Source of the DNA: Roseiarcus sp963730555
GTDB taxonomy: Bacteria; Pseudomonadota; Alphaproteobacteria; Rhizobiales; Beijerinckiaceae
Assembly: GCA_963730555.1 (NCBI GenBank)
Contig: CAVSSS010000004.1
Location: 124,001 to 188,000 of the forward strand
Reading direction: 5' to 3'
Length of the DNA stretch: 64,000 bases
Shown: positions 28,034-38,127 of the stretch, piece by piece
Numbering within the stretch: the stretch's first letter is position 1
How the letters are laid out: every line of letters starts with the position of its first letter
Made by a program: the position numbers and the translations under genes
The notes under the pieces: model-generated
The model's input: only the letters and a program-made list of their open reading frames with translations
Databases searched by the model: none
What the model was told of the DNA's origin: nothing

Positions 28034-29398
28034 ATGGGTTTTGTTCTCGAACAGATTAGCGGAGTAGCCGCAGCCTGGCTCTCGGCAATTTGCATCGCCG
28101 CCAGCATTCTCGGCTCAATCTCTGCGTTGGGTGCAGCATGGGCGTCGCGCTGGTTTGTCCGACAGCCTGCGTACGCGCCCCCAACCGGCTGGCCGGACGT
28201 CTCGATCCTGAAGCCGCTGTACGGCGCCGAGGCGCAACTGTCCGAGAATATCGAAACCTATTTCCATCAAGATTATTCAGGCAAGGTCGAAATCGTTTTC
28301 GGCGTCCAGAACCCGGACGACAGCGCGATTCCGGTCGTCAAATCGCTGATGCGGCGCTATCCCCATCTTGATCTTCACCTTGTCGTCGACGGCGCCGCGC
28401 ATGGCGAGAACCGTAAGGTCTCCAACCTCATCAATATGGGGCGGGTCGCGCGCCATCCGCTCATCGTCATGGCCGACAGCGATGTGGCGGTTGGTCCAGA
28501 TTATTTGCGAACTCTGGCGAGCGGCTTGGCGCAACCCGGCGTGGGAGCGGTCACCTGTCTCTATCACGGCCTCCCAAGCCGCGGCTTCTGGTCGCGGCTG
28601 TCCTCCATGGCGGTGAACGATCATTTCCTGCCCGCCACGATCCTCGGGCTCGCGCTCGGGCTGGCGAGGCCATGTCTCGGCGCGACAATTGCTTTGTCGC
28701 GTGAAACATTATCTCGGATCGGAGGTTTCGAGACGGTCGCCAACCAGCTCGCTGACGATTACGCCATCGGCAGGGCGGTGCGTCGGGCTGGGCTTCGAGT
28801 CATCGTTCCCCCCATGCTGGTCGCCCATACATTTGAAGAAAAATCTCTGAGCGAGGTGGTTCGGCATGAACTGCGTTGGGCCCGAACGATTTTCACCGTC
28901 GATCCGCTCGGATATATCGGCAGCGGTTTCACTCACGCCTTGCCTTTGGCGCTGATCGCGGTGGCCATTCGCGGGTTCGACGCTTCAGGATTGGCTGCGG
29001 TCGTATGCGCCCTGGCGTGCCGCCTGTTTTTGAAGTATCGCCTCACGCGCGAATTTGATTTGCTAAATCCCGATTATGCCCTCCTTGTCGCTCGGGACAT
29101 TCTCTCGTTTATCGTTTATTGCGCCAGTTTCTGGTCAACACGAGTTAGCTGGCGGGGACAGGATTTCGCTGTCGCGCGGGATGGAACGCTGCTTGGCGAC
29201 GGCCGAGCCGCGAACTGGCTCCGGATCTTGATGGAAAGGCGAGGTGATGCGTACGCTGTTTCTTCAGGCCCCCTCCTTCGACGGGTTCGACGGCGGCGCC
29301 GGCGCTCGTTACCAGACGAAGCGCGAGGTCGCCTCCTTCTGGTATCCGACTTGGCTGGCGCAGCCGGCCGCGCTGGTCCAGGACAGCAAGCTGATTGA
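28034..29398 (+). CDS. hpnI: Hopanoid glycosyltransferase HpnI
   Basis: The protein starts at ATG 28034 (GFVLEQISGVAAAWLSAICI). It is a GT2/ceramide-glucosyltransferase-like enzyme with an N-terminal membrane helix, VSILKPLYGAEAQLSENIET, VFGVQNPDDSAIPVV, VMADSDVAVGPDYL (D-x-D), LADDYAIGRAVR and HELRWARTI (the R-W motif), then C-terminal helices. HpnI adds GlcNAc to bacteriohopanetetrol. The open frame runs to 29398 through the start of hpnJ, but the last 50 residues (RRVRRRRRRSLPDEA) are plainly wrong. A one-base shift near 29220 would give a stop at 29245-29247 overlapping the hpnJ ATG, the likely natural end. Order hpnI-hpnJ-hpnK is conserved. Confidence 0.85.
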   Translation: MGFVLEQISGVAAAWLSAICIAASILGSISALGAAWASRWFVRQPAYAPPTGWPDVSILKPLYGAEAQLSENIETYFHQDYSGKVEIVFGVQNPDDSAIPVVKSLMRRYPHLDLHLVVDGAAHGENRKVSNLINMGRVARHPLIVMADSDVAVGPDYLRTLASGLAQPGVGAVTCLYHGLPSRGFWSRLSSMAVNDHFLPATILGLALGLARPCLGATIALSRETLSRIGGFETVANQLADDYAIGRAVRRAGLRVIVPPMLVAHTFEEKSLSEVVRHELRWARTIFTVDPLGYIGSGFTHALPLALIAVAIRGFDASGLAAVVCALACRLFLKYRLTREFDLLNPDYALLVARDILSFIVYCASFWSTRVSWRGQDFAVARDGTLLGDGRAANWLRILMERRGDAYAVSSGPLLRRVRRRRRRSLPDEARGRLLLVSDLAGAAGRAGPGQQAD

Positions 29399-30677
29399 CG
29401 CGCCGCCGCACAATACCTCCCTGGCCGAAGTCGTGGCTGAGGCCCGAAGAATTTCGACTTGGCTGTCGTGCACACATCAACGCCTTCCTTCGCCTCGGAC
29501 GTGAAGGCGATCACGGCGCTCAAAGACGCCAATCCGGCGCTGAAGGTCGGGTTGATCGGCGCCAAGGCGGCAGTCAACGCCGAAGGCCACTCTGAAAGCC
29601 GCGCCGCTCGTCGACTTCGCCGCCGCAACGAATTTGACTTCACCATCAAGGAAGTCGCGGACGGGCGGGACTGGAAGTCGATCCTGGGCCTCTCCTACCG
29701 GGACGCCAACGGCCAGATCCAGCACACGGCCGACCGGCCGATCCTGGAAAACATGGACGACTTGCCCTTCGTCACGCCCATCTACAAGCGCGACCTGAAT
29801 ATCACCAAATATTTCGGCGGCTACCTCAAGCACCCCTACATGTCCTTCTACACGGGGCGAGGCTGCAAGTCGCGATGCACGTTCTGCCTTTGGCCGCAGA
29901 CGGTCGGCGGGCATCGCTACCGCACGCGCTCCGTTGGCCACGTCATCGACGAAATGAAATGGGCGAAGGCGGCTTTTCCCGAGGTCAAGGAATTCTTCTT
30001 CGACGACGACACATTCACCGACAACCTGCCGCGCGCCGAGGCGATCGCACGCGAGCTCGGCAAGCTCGGCGTCGTCTGGTCCTGCAACGCCAAAGCCAAT
30101 GTGCCGCGCGCCACGCTCAAGGTGCATGCGCGACAACGGCTTGAGGCTGCTGCTCGTCGGTTATGAGAGCGGCAACCAGCAAATTCTCCATAACATCAAA
30201 AAGGGCATGCGGGTCGACGTCGCCAAGCGGTTCGCCAAGGATTGCCGCGAGCTCGGCATCAGGATCCATGGCACGTTCATCCTTGGCCTGCCCGGCGAGA
30301 CGAAGGAGACGATCAAGGAGACGATCGAATTCGCCAAGGAAGTGAACCCGCACACGCTCCAGGTGTCGCTGGCCGCACCCTATCCCGGGACGTTCCTTTA
30401 CAAGCAGGCGCTGGAAAACGGCTGGCTCGACGACGCAAACGGGGACCTGGTGAACGAAGACGGCAGGCAGATCGCTCCGTTGAATTATCCGGGCTTGAGC
30501 CACACGGAGATCTTCGATTCGGTCGAGACCTTCTACCGCAGCTTCTATTTCCGCCCCCGCAAGATCGCGTCGATTGTCGGCGAGATGGTCAAGAGCCCAG
30601 AGGTGATGAAGCGGCGCCTTCGCGAGGGCGTCGAGTTCTTCCGTTTCCTGCGCGATCGGCACGAGACGGCGCACTGA
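29247..30677 (+). pseudogene. hpnJ: Hopanoid radical SAM protein HpnJ, several frame breaks
   Basis: Start ATG 29247 (RTLFLQAPSFDGFDGGAGAR). The frame changes near 29452 (one base missing or two extra) to LAVVHTSTPSFASDVKAITA. It is scrambled and restored between about 29590 and 29630, and changes again near 30125, where dropping a C gives VMRDNGLRLLLVGYES. The cobalamin-like N-terminal half is followed by the radical SAM cluster motif YTGRGCKSRCTFCLWPQ (CxxxCxxC). Later parts include FFFDDDTFTDNLPRA, FILGLPGETKETI and SLAAPYPGTFLYKQAL. HpnJ forms the cyclitol head group of hopanoids by ring contraction. All key cysteines are kept. Confidence 0.87.
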
Positions 30678-31530
30678 AATATCTGATCGTCACGGCCGAC
30701 GACTTCGGTCTCGCTGACGAGGTCAACCAGGCTGATCGAGCGCGCGCATGTCGAAGGCGTCCTGACGCGGCAAGCCTGATGGTCGGAGGGCCGGCGGCCG
30801 CCCGGGCTGTGGAACTGGCGCGGCGCTTGCCGCGGCTTGCTGTCGGGCTGCATCTAGCGCTGGTCGATGCCGAGCCGGTGTCTGCCGCCGTCGGCCGTGC
30901 CTGATCTCATCGACGAGCGCGGCTGGTTTCGGACAAATATGGCGCTCTCCGGCGCCGCGATGTTTTTTCTGCCCCGTGTGCGCGGGCAAATGCGGGCGGA
31001 GATTCGCGCGCAGTTCGAGGCCTTCCGCGCGACCGGTCTCAAGCTCGATCACGTCACCGCGCATAAGCATTTTCACCTGCATCCTTCGATTCTGTCAGCG
31101 GTCATCGAACTTGCGAAGGAGTTCGGGGCGCCGGCGGTTCGAGCGCCGCTCGAGCCTCGCGCGGTCCTGGCGCAGGTGGAGGCGAGAGGTCCCGCATCTC
31201 TCGGCCTTGGCTCAGGCGCCTTTGGCCCGCGTTCAGCACGCGCGCCTCGGCCGAGCGGGCGTCATCGCGCCGGATCAGGTTTTCGGGCTCGCCTGGAGCG
31301 GCGCCATGACCCAATCGCGGCTCGTGGGGCTCATTGCGCATTTGCCCGAGGGGGTCACGGAAATCTACACGCATCCGGCGACCTCGTCGGGCTTCGCCGG
31401 AGCCGCGCCGGGCTATCGATATGAAGAGGAACTGGCCGCGCTGACGTCGCCAGGACTTCGGCGCCAAATCGCTGAGGGAGGCGTTGTTTGCGGCGGCTTC
31501 TCGGACGCGATGAAGTTCGCCCCCCGATGA
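30674..31530 (+). pseudogene. hpnK: Hopanoid deacetylase HpnK (YdjC/ChbG type), several frame breaks
   Basis: The protein begins KYLIVTADDFGLADEVN at the overlap with the hpnJ stop, apparently from CTG; an ATG was probably lost. After a scrambled stretch (about 30725-30770) it reads AASLMVGGPAAARAVELARR and VGLHLALVDAEPV. Dropping a T near 30880 gives PPSAVPDLIDERGWF, and HVTAHKHFHLHPSILSAVIE follows. Another shift near 31195 leads to APDQVFGLAWSGAMTQSRLV, EIYTHPATSSGF and GGFSDAMKF. The ADD and HKHFHLHP motifs hold the metal and catalytic residues of YdjC-like deacetylases. HpnK removes the acetyl group placed with GlcNAc by HpnI. Confidence 0.85.
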
Positions 31531-31774
31531 ACAGCCAACGAGGTGACGATGGCGGCTGCTCAAACGGAAAGCGCCCGATTTTCCCGCTGGCGGTGACCGC
31601 CACGGCCCTTGAGGCGCCATCCGAGGAGCGGGCTCGACGGCGTGCTTGCCTAACCGTCATTTTACCGGCGCGCCCTAATGTTTTCAGTGCGTTGGGACCC
31701 CGTTTAGTTCCGCCCGCACGATTCGAATTTGGCGGAACCGCCGCCGCCTGCTCAACCGGCTCGGGTTCGCCACC

Positions 31775-31956
31775 TCAGCTCGCGATCGGCCCGCACATTG
31801 ATTTCAGCGCCTGCTCGACGCGCCGCCAGGTCTTCGCCTCGTCGTCGTCCTTGTTCCGTTCAGATTGGCCGCGCGTTGAGCCGCTTCCGCGATTGCCCGC
31901 TGGCCGTGCGCATCCATGAGCTGGCGCGCATAGTCGTTGATCATCATCTCTTCCAT
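31775..31956 (-). pseudogene. Small conserved hypothetical protein, one frameshift
   Basis: ATG 31956 begins EEMMINDYARQLMDAHGQRA and IAEAAQRAANL. One missing base near 31855 then gives NKDDDEAKTWRRVEQALKSM and a stop at 31775. The joined 60-residue, helix-rich protein resembles a family of small Rhizobiales proteins with an AHG...AEAA...W.R.E.AL pattern, seen in many genomes but without known function. It lies alone between hpnK and the exoribonuclease gene. Confidence 0.6.
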
Positions 31957-32349
31957 GGGCGGCCTCCTCGACCGAGACGCATTTTCGCGCTCCGGGCATA
32001 AATGCTTCTCGAGGCGCGACTGTTCCCAAGAGAAGCAAACAATGACGGCGCGAGTGCGTCGCGCTGTCGGCGCCGAGCACGGTAAAAGACAAATCGCCTC
32101 GCGCATTGGGGATCTGCGCGGGGCGAAAGTGCGCGTCCAAAACCGTCGGGCGAGAGCAACGCCGAAGCGCGGATAGCGGCCAATTGTTCCACAGCTCAAA
32201 GAAAAGAATCGACCGATGGGGCGCGATACCGCTCGGTCCTGTCAGACAGGATCAAAAGCCAGGGAAGACGTGCGATTTCCGCCGAAGAATTTCGACGTCC
32301 GTCGAGCGCCTTGGGTAGGCGGCGTGAGAGGCAGCCTCCGCCGCAGCCG
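31957..32349. other. Intergenic region, nothing recognised
   Basis: This stretch of about 390 bases between two minus-strand genes has open frames on both strands without domain-like patterns. No hairpin with T-run or repeat copy was seen. Confidence 0.5.
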
Positions 32350-32913
32350 TCATCCTGGTGTTGACTTGATCGGAGGGAAAGCGGGAGGCGCTCCCGCGCC
32401 GGACTGGCCGGGGTTCTTGTGGCCGAAGGCGCGGCGGTCCGCGGCTGCCGGATGAAGGTTCGCCAGATACGCCCAGGCCTCTTTCGTCCAGCGGGCGTCG
32501 GCAAGCGCGTGGTGGCGGCTTTCCTTCTGGTGCGGAAGCTCGGGATCGCCAAGCTCGATCGCCCATTGCTTGATGTCGAGGCAGAGCTGGGGAAAGTGGA
32601 ACGGCAGCTCCTTGAGGGCGCCGAAAAGCCCGACGAACGCGACCCAGTCGAAGGCCGGGAAATAGCCCCAGAACACCGGATGCTCGTCGCCGTCGGCGAA
32701 ATTGCGCAACGCGTAGCTGATGTTTTCGCGGCTCATCCCCTTGCCGTTAAGCTGCGGGCGCACGTTTTCGAGCGTCCATGTGTTCGCCTTCGACCAATCG
32801 ACCTCGTTGCTCTCGGCATAGAACTCGCGCCCGTTCTCGGCCACGACTCCAATGCTGATGAGATCGATCGTGAACGGCCGCGCGATAAACTCGGTGTCGA
32901 GCCAGTATTTCAT
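32350..32913 (-). CDS. 3'-5' exoribonuclease (Rv2179c-like)
   Basis: The 187-residue protein is a DEDD-fold nuclease. YWLDTEFIARPF carries the first Asp and Glu, LISIGVVAENGREFYAES follows, FPAFDWVAFVGLF carries the next Asp, and SRHHALADARWTKEAW carries the last His and Asp of the DEDDh-like site. This matches the small exoribonuclease family named after Mycobacterium Rv2179c. The last 35 residues (HKNPGQSGAGAPPAFPPI) are disordered. It lies 52 bases downstream of smc on the same strand. Confidence 0.82.
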   Translation of the reverse strand: MKYWLDTEFIARPFTIDLISIGVVAENGREFYAESNEVDWSKANTWTLENVRPQLNGKGMSRENISYALRNFADGDEHPVFWGYFPAFDWVAFVGLFGALKELPFHFPQLCLDIKQWAIELGDPELPHQKESRHHALADARWTKEAWAYLANLHPAAADRRAFGHKNPGQSGAGAPPAFPPIKSTPG

Positions 32914-32965
32914 GATGGGCGGCCCTCGGCGCGAACGCCTGCTCGTCGGCCGTCGGATAACTCCT

Positions 32966-35900
32966 TTACCCCGCCTCGGCGAACTCCTGCGCCTCGGCCA
33001 GCTCGACCGAAACGAGTTGGCTCACGCCCTTCTCTGCCATTGTGACGCCGAACAGGCGGTCCATCCGCGCCATGGTGATCGGGTTGTGGGTGATGGCGAC
33101 AAAGCGGGTGTCGGCGCGCTTGCGCATGGCCTCGAGCAGGTCGCAGAAGCGCTCGACATTATAGTCGTCAAGCGGCGCGTCGACCTCATCGAGCACGCAG
33201 ATCGGCGCGGGGTTGGTAAGGAACACCGCGAAGATGAGCGCAAGCGCGGTCAGCGCCTGTTCGCCGCCGGAAAGAAGGGTCAGCGTCTGCGGCTTCTTGC
33301 CGGGCGGCTGGGCGAGCAGCTCGAGGCCCGCCTCGAGCGGATCCTCGGATTCGATCAGCTGCAATTCCGCCTGTCCGCCCTCGAAAAGGGTCGAAAACAG
33401 GTCCTTGAAATGCGCGTTGACGACGTCGAACGCCGCGACGAGGCGCTCGCGGCCCTCCTGATTGAGGGTTCCAATCGCGCCCCGCAGGCGCTTGATTGCT
33501 TCGGTGAGATCATCGCGCTCGGAAATGAGCTTGTCGCGGCTCGCAAGAACCTCGACCAGTTCCTCGTCGGCCCGCAGGTTGACCGCGCCGAGCCGCTCGC
33601 GCTCCTGACGCAGATTTTCGAGCCGGCGCTCGACCTCGACGCCGCCGGGCAGCGGCTTGTCGGCCTTATGATCCGCCAGCGCCGCGAGGCCCGCCGGCTC
33701 GCAATCAAGTTCGCTCGCGATCGCGTGCTTAAGCTCTTCATCCCTGGCGCGGGCGCCTTCCAGGCGCTCTTCTGAGGCTGCGCGCTGCTCGCGCGCGGCG
33801 CTCATGGCTTCAAGCGCCTGCCGGGCTGCGCGATCGGCCTCGGCGAGCGCAGTTTCGCCCAGCGCGAGCGCGTCGGCGGCCTCCTTGCGCGCGGCTTCCG
33901 CCTCAGCATGTTCGTCGGCAAGCGCGCGGCGCGTGCGGGCGAAATCGGTTGGCGCGTCGGCGAGCTCCGCTCTCTCCCGCTCCGTTTCCGCCTTCCGCTC
34001 GGCGAGTTCGGCGATGCGGCTTTGCGCGCGATCGCGCCGTTCATCCCAAGACGACCGCTCCGCGACGATTGCGGCGCGCCGCGTGGCGCGCGCCGCAGTC
34101 TCACGCGCGATCGATTGCGCCGTCGCGCGGGCCTCAGCGAAGGCAGTGCGCTCGCGCTGAGCCGCTTCGCGCGCGTGCTCGACGCTCTCCGCGACATCGT
34201 TTCCCGGCCCAAGCTCATCCAGCGCGGCCTCCGCGCCAGCCTTACGTTCGGCGGCCTCGTTGCGGGCGGCGCCCGCGCGCGAATGGGCTTCTGCCACTGC
34301 TGACAAGCGCGAAAGGGTCTGGGTCCGATCGCGCTCGAATTTCGCCAAGGCGTCGCGAGCGGCATCCGACGCGATCCGGGCGGCGCGGACTTGGCCCCGC
34401 CATTCCGCTTCTGCCGCGGCCGCTTCGCGGGTCGCGCTGGCTGCGCTCGCTGCTTCCACGCTCAGCGCCGCCGCCGTTTGCCGCGCCGCCTCGGCTTCGC
34501 GCTCAAGGTCGCCGAGTCTGTTCTTCTCTGCGAGGCGCCGCGCGGCGGCAGTCGGCGCCTCGGCGGCGGCGGCGAAGCCGTCCCACCGCCAGAGATCGCC
34601 TTCGAGCGAAACCAGCCGCTGCCCCGGCTTGAGTTCATGGGCGAGCTGCTTTCCGTCCGCTCGAGGGACCACCCCGACTTGCGCCAGACGGCGCGCGAGG
34701 GCGGGCGGCGCGGAAACCCGCTCGCTAAGCGGGTCGACGCCAGCCGGCAGCGAGGGGTCGTCGCCGGCCGGCTCGATCAGGGACCAATGCGCCGGCGCCG
34801 CCTCGTCGACAGAGGCCTCCAGATCGTCGCCGAGCGCCGCGCCGAGCGCGGCCTCATAGCCACGCGCGACGCTGACCGCGTCGACTGCGCGCGGCCAAGG
34901 GCCGCTTGAGTCCGAGCCGAGGAGCCCTGCGAGCGTGCGCGCCTCGGTCTCAAGTCTCTGCGCCGCGCGTTCGGCCTCGGCCAAGGGGCTGCGATGGCGC
35001 GCCTCGATCTCGCGAGCTTGCGCGTGGCGCTCCTCAGCCGCCTGAGCCTCGCGCTCGGCTGTGGCGAGCGCTTCGGCAGCGTCAGCGACGGCTTGAGCGC
35101 GCGCCGCGCCATCCTTCTCGTCAAAGCCCGCGCCGCTTAACGCCGCGCGCTCGCGCTCGATCCCAGCGCATTCCGCTTCCAGGCGCGCGAGGCGGCGCCC
35201 CTCCTCCTCGAGCGTCGTGATAAGCCCCCGGCGACGCGCGGCAAGATCGGAGGCGGCGGCTTGCGCCTCGGCGAGCGTGCTCTCGGCGCTGGCGAGGCGG
35301 CGCTCGGCGCTTTCCTCCGCCTCGCGCGCTCGCGCGGCGTCGTCATTGGCTTGCGTTCCCTGCTCCGCAAGCACGGCGTCCTCGGCCGCGAGCCTCTCCA
35401 TGACACCGGCCGCATCGGCGATGAGCGCTTCCTCGCGCTGAAGATCGCCATTAAATTGCGCGAGGCGACGCTCGAGCTCGGCCTCGCGTTCCTTGGCGCG
35501 CTTCTCTTCCGCTTCGAGCGCCTCGCGGGCGAGCGCGATGCGATGCAGGGCCGCGCCGCGGCGCGCTTCCTCCTCGCGTAAAGGCGGCAGAGCTGCGGCG
35601 GCGAGCGCCTGCAGCCGCGCGGCCTCGCCTTGCGCGCGCGTGCGCTCGGCGACTTCAAGGAGGTCGGCGTCGAGCCGCCGGCGCGCGTCGGCGAAGGCCG
35701 CTTCATGTTCGCGCCAGGCGATGAGGCGCGCCAGCGCCTCGTGACGGCGGATCGCGCCGGCGAGTTCACGGTAGCGGTTCGACTGGCGCGACTGACGCTT
35801 GAGGCTGTCGACCTGGGCGTCGATCTGCTGCAGCACATCCTCGACGCGAGTGAGGTTGTCCTCGGCGCCCTTGAGCCGAAGCTCCGCTTCATGCCGGCGC

Positions 35901-36424
35901 GAGTGGAGGCCGGAGACGCCCGCCGCCTCCTCCAGGATCAGCCGACGCGCCTGCGGCTTGGCGGAAATGATCTCGCCGATCTGTCCCTGGCGCACGAGCG
36001 AAGGCGAGCGCGCGCCAGTCGAAGCGTCAGCGAACAGAAGCTGCACGTCCCGCGCGCGCACCTCCTTGCCGTTCACCCGGTAGGTCGAGCCATTGTCCCG
36101 TTCGATGCGCCTCGTGACCTCGATCGTCTCGGAATCATTGAAGGCGGCGGGCGCCCGGCGGTCGGCATTGTTGAGCAGAAGCCCGACCTCGGCGTTGTTG
36201 CGCGAGGGGCGCCTGCCTGAGCCGCCGAAGATGACGTCCTCCATGCCCGAAGCGCGCATGTTCTTGAACGAGCTCTCGCCCATCACCCAGCGCAGAGCCT
36301 CGACGAGGTTCGACTTGCCACAGCCATTCGGCCCGACGACGCCGGTCAGCCCGGGCTCGATTCTAAATTCAGCGTTGTCGCAGAAGCTCTTGAAGCCAGT
36401 GAGGCGCAAGCGCTCGAATTTCAT
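32966..36424 (-). CDS. smc: Chromosome segregation ATPase SMC
   Basis: The full-length 1152-residue protein is unbroken. It has an N-terminal ATPase lobe with Walker A GVVGPNGCGKSNLVEALRWV, an Ala/Glu/Arg-rich coiled coil to about residue 500, a hinge (about 500-640, including ALGAALGDDLEASVDEA), a second coiled coil, and a C-terminal lobe with signature LLSGGEQALTALALIFAVF and Walker B PICVLDEVDAPLDD. SMC condenses and segregates the chromosome with ScpA and ScpB, which are not in this window. Start ATG 36424 begins KFERLRLTGFKSF, the standard SMC N-terminus. The intact 3.4-kb frame contrasts with the broken genes nearby. Confidence 0.97.
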   Translation of the reverse strand: MKFERLRLTGFKSFCDNAEFRIEPGLTGVVGPNGCGKSNLVEALRWVMGESSFKNMRASGMEDVIFGGSGRRPSRNNAEVGLLLNNADRRAPAAFNDSETIEVTRRIERDNGSTYRVNGKEVRARDVQLLFADASTGARSPSLVRQGQIGEIISAKPQARRLILEEAAGVSGLHSRRHEAELRLKGAEDNLTRVEDVLQQIDAQVDSLKRQSRQSNRYRELAGAIRRHEALARLIAWREHEAAFADARRRLDADLLEVAERTRAQGEAARLQALAAAALPPLREEEARRGAALHRIALAREALEAEEKRAKEREAELERRLAQFNGDLQREEALIADAAGVMERLAAEDAVLAEQGTQANDDAARAREAEESAERRLASAESTLAEAQAAASDLAARRRGLITTLEEEGRRLARLEAECAGIERERAALSGAGFDEKDGAARAQAVADAAEALATAEREAQAAEERHAQAREIEARHRSPLAEAERAAQRLETEARTLAGLLGSDSSGPWPRAVDAVSVARGYEAALGAALGDDLEASVDEAAPAHWSLIEPAGDDPSLPAGVDPLSERVSAPPALARRLAQVGVVPRADGKQLAHELKPGQRLVSLEGDLWRWDGFAAAAEAPTAAARRLAEKNRLGDLEREAEAARQTAAALSVEAASAASATREAAAAEAEWRGQVRAARIASDAARDALAKFERDRTQTLSRLSAVAEAHSRAGAARNEAAERKAGAEAALDELGPGNDVAESVEHAREAAQRERTAFAEARATAQSIARETAARATRRAAIVAERSSWDERRDRAQSRIAELAERKAETERERAELADAPTDFARTRRALADEHAEAEAARKEAADALALGETALAEADRAARQALEAMSAAREQRAASEERLEGARARDEELKHAIASELDCEPAGLAALADHKADKPLPGGVEVERRLENLRQERERLGAVNLRADEELVEVLASRDKLISERDDLTEAIKRLRGAIGTLNQEGRERLVAAFDVVNAHFKDLFSTLFEGGQAELQLIESEDPLEAGLELLAQPPGKKPQTLTLLSGGEQALTALALIFAVFLTNPAPICVLDEVDAPLDDYNVERFCDLLEAMRKRADTRFVAITHNPITMARMDRLFGVTMAEKGVSQLVSVELAEAQEFAEAG

Positions 36425-36570
36425 CGTCGCGACCCTTCGGCTCCGCGCAGGTGTTGCGCCGTTTCGTCACAATCGCCGGACACGAATCATTTTCGCATGA
36501 CCGGCGCAGGGTTTAGCCGCCATATCGGAGGCGCGCAATCAACCCTGGCGTGAAGAAAACTTGTGCGAAA

Positions 36571-36599
36571 CGATGGCGCGCCGCGGCGGCGCGCCATCG
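36571..36599 (-). terminator. Hairpin downstream of proA
   Basis: CGATGGCGCGCC (36571-36582) and GGCGCGCCATCG (36588-36599) form a 12-bp perfect stem with a 5-base loop. Read on the minus strand it follows the proA stop at 36664 and is trailed by TTTCGCAC, a weak T-run, so it probably ends proA transcription. Confidence 0.6.
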
Positions 36600-36663
36600 A
36601 GCGCGCTACGAGCGGCGGCGTTTGCCGGCGATTTCGTTGCGCGGCGACCCCGGCTCTCCCGCC

Positions 36664-37953
36664 TTATGGCCGCACCTGCCCGTCGCCGCGCACCCGATAC
36701 TTGAAGGTGCAGAGCTGCTCGACTCCGACCGGCCCGCGTGCGTGCATGCGCCCGGTGGCGATGCCGATCTCGGCGCCGAAGCCGAACTCGCCCCCATCCG
36801 CGAATTGCGTCGAGGCGTTGTGCAGGACGATGGCGGAATCGACTTCCTCCAGGAACCGCTCCGCTGCGGCTTTGTCCTCAGTCACAATGCAGTCGGTGTG
36901 ATGCGAGCCGTAGGTCTCGATATGGTCGATCGCTGCATCCAGACTGTCGACAACACGGACGGAAATGATCGCATCGAGATATTCCGTGCGCCAGTCCTCT
37001 TCGGTTGCCGGCGTCACCCGCGTATCGGCCTCACGCGCCGCCATGTCGCCGCGGACCGCGCAGCCTGCCTTGATGAGCGCGTCGATAAGTTTCCCGAGCA
37101 GGAACGGGGCGACGGCGCGATGCACGAGCAACGTCTCGGCCGCGCCGCACACTCCGACCCGCCGCATCTTGGCGTTGATCACGATCTTCAGCGCCTTGTC
37201 GAAATCGGCCGCCCGATCAACGTAAACATGCACAATTCCTTCGAGATGCGCGAACACCGGCACGCGCGCCTCGCGCTGAACGCGCTCGACCAAGCCCTTT
37301 CCTCCGCGCGGCACGATGACGTCAAGCGTGCCGCCGAGGCCTTCAAGCATCTCGCCGACCGCCTCGCGGGCGGCGAAGGGAGCGCGCGAAATCGCAGCCT
37401 CCGGTAGACCGACCTCGCTTAACCCCATCACCAGGCAGTCATGGATGGCTGCGGATGAGCGAAAACTGTCGGAGCCGCCGCGCAAAACCACGGCATTGCC
37501 GCTCTTAAGACAAAGCGCGCCGGCGTCGGCCGTCACGTTAGGGCGGCTCTCGTAGATCACGCCGACGACGCCGAGCGGCGTCGACACGCGCTCGATAATG
37601 AGTCCGTTGGGACGGGTGTAGGTCGCGAGAACCTGGCCAACTGGATCGGGCAAGTCGGCGACCTCTTCAAGCCCACGCGCCATCGCCTCGATCCGAGCCG
37701 GATTGAGCGTGAGCCGGTCGATCAACGCCGCGCTCAAGTTCTTTGCGCGGGCGTCCGCGCAATCGAGCTCATTGGCGGCCAGAATATCGTTCGCGCGCTC
37801 GCGCAAGATCCGCGCCGCAGCAAGAAGCGCGCGATTCTTCTTCTCCGCCGGCGCGTTGGCGACCTGTCGCGCCGCGGCGCGCGCCTTCGCCCCGATCTCG
37901 CGCATTCCAACGCGAACCTCGGGTTCTGGCTCGAAGATCTCAGCGACCGACAT
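36664..37953 (-). CDS. proA: Glutamate-5-semialdehyde dehydrogenase (gamma-glutamyl phosphate reductase)
   Basis: The 429-residue enzyme does the second step of proline synthesis, reducing gamma-glutamyl phosphate with NADPH. Motifs: LLAAARILRERANDILAANE, PLGVVGVIYESRPNVTADAG, LCLKSGNAVVLRGGSDSFRS, DVIVPRGGKGLVERVQREAR, and MRRVGVCGAAETLLVHR with the catalytic Cys. GSHHTDCIVTEDKAAAERFL and ASTQFADGGEFGFGAEIGIA close the domain. A length of about 430 is normal. proB is not adjacent in the window. A clear hairpin follows the stop. Confidence 0.96.
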   Translation of the reverse strand: MSVAEIFEPEPEVRVGMREIGAKARAAARQVANAPAEKKNRALLAAARILRERANDILAANELDCADARAKNLSAALIDRLTLNPARIEAMARGLEEVADLPDPVGQVLATYTRPNGLIIERVSTPLGVVGVIYESRPNVTADAGALCLKSGNAVVLRGGSDSFRSSAAIHDCLVMGLSEVGLPEAAISRAPFAAREAVGEMLEGLGGTLDVIVPRGGKGLVERVQREARVPVFAHLEGIVHVYVDRAADFDKALKIVINAKMRRVGVCGAAETLLVHRAVAPFLLGKLIDALIKAGCAVRGDMAAREADTRVTPATEEDWRTEYLDAIISVRVVDSLDAAIDHIETYGSHHTDCIVTEDKAAAERFLEEVDSAIVLHNASTQFADGGEFGFGAEIGIATGRMHARGPVGVEQLCTFKYRVRGDGQVRP

Positions 37954-38043
37954 AGGCTCCTCAATACTCCACGACCCATGCTGATCTGCTGATCTAGTGA
38001 GCAGATGGAGAAAAGACTACTCCCCCAATCTGGCAATCCAGCC

Positions 38044-38070
38044 AAAAAAGCCAAGTCTCGCGAGCTTGGC
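38044..38070 (-). terminator. Intrinsic terminator of the mog gene
   Basis: On the minus strand GCCAAG (38070-38065) pairs with CTTGGC (38055-38050) around CTCGCGAGA, and the stem is followed directly by six T (38049-38044). This is a textbook rho-independent terminator, 58 bases after the mog stop at 38128. Confidence 0.8.
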
Positions 38071-38127
38071 AATTTCCGCCCAGGTCGCCGCGAAGGAACG
38101 ACCCGTGGAAATACCTATGGCCTCTGT

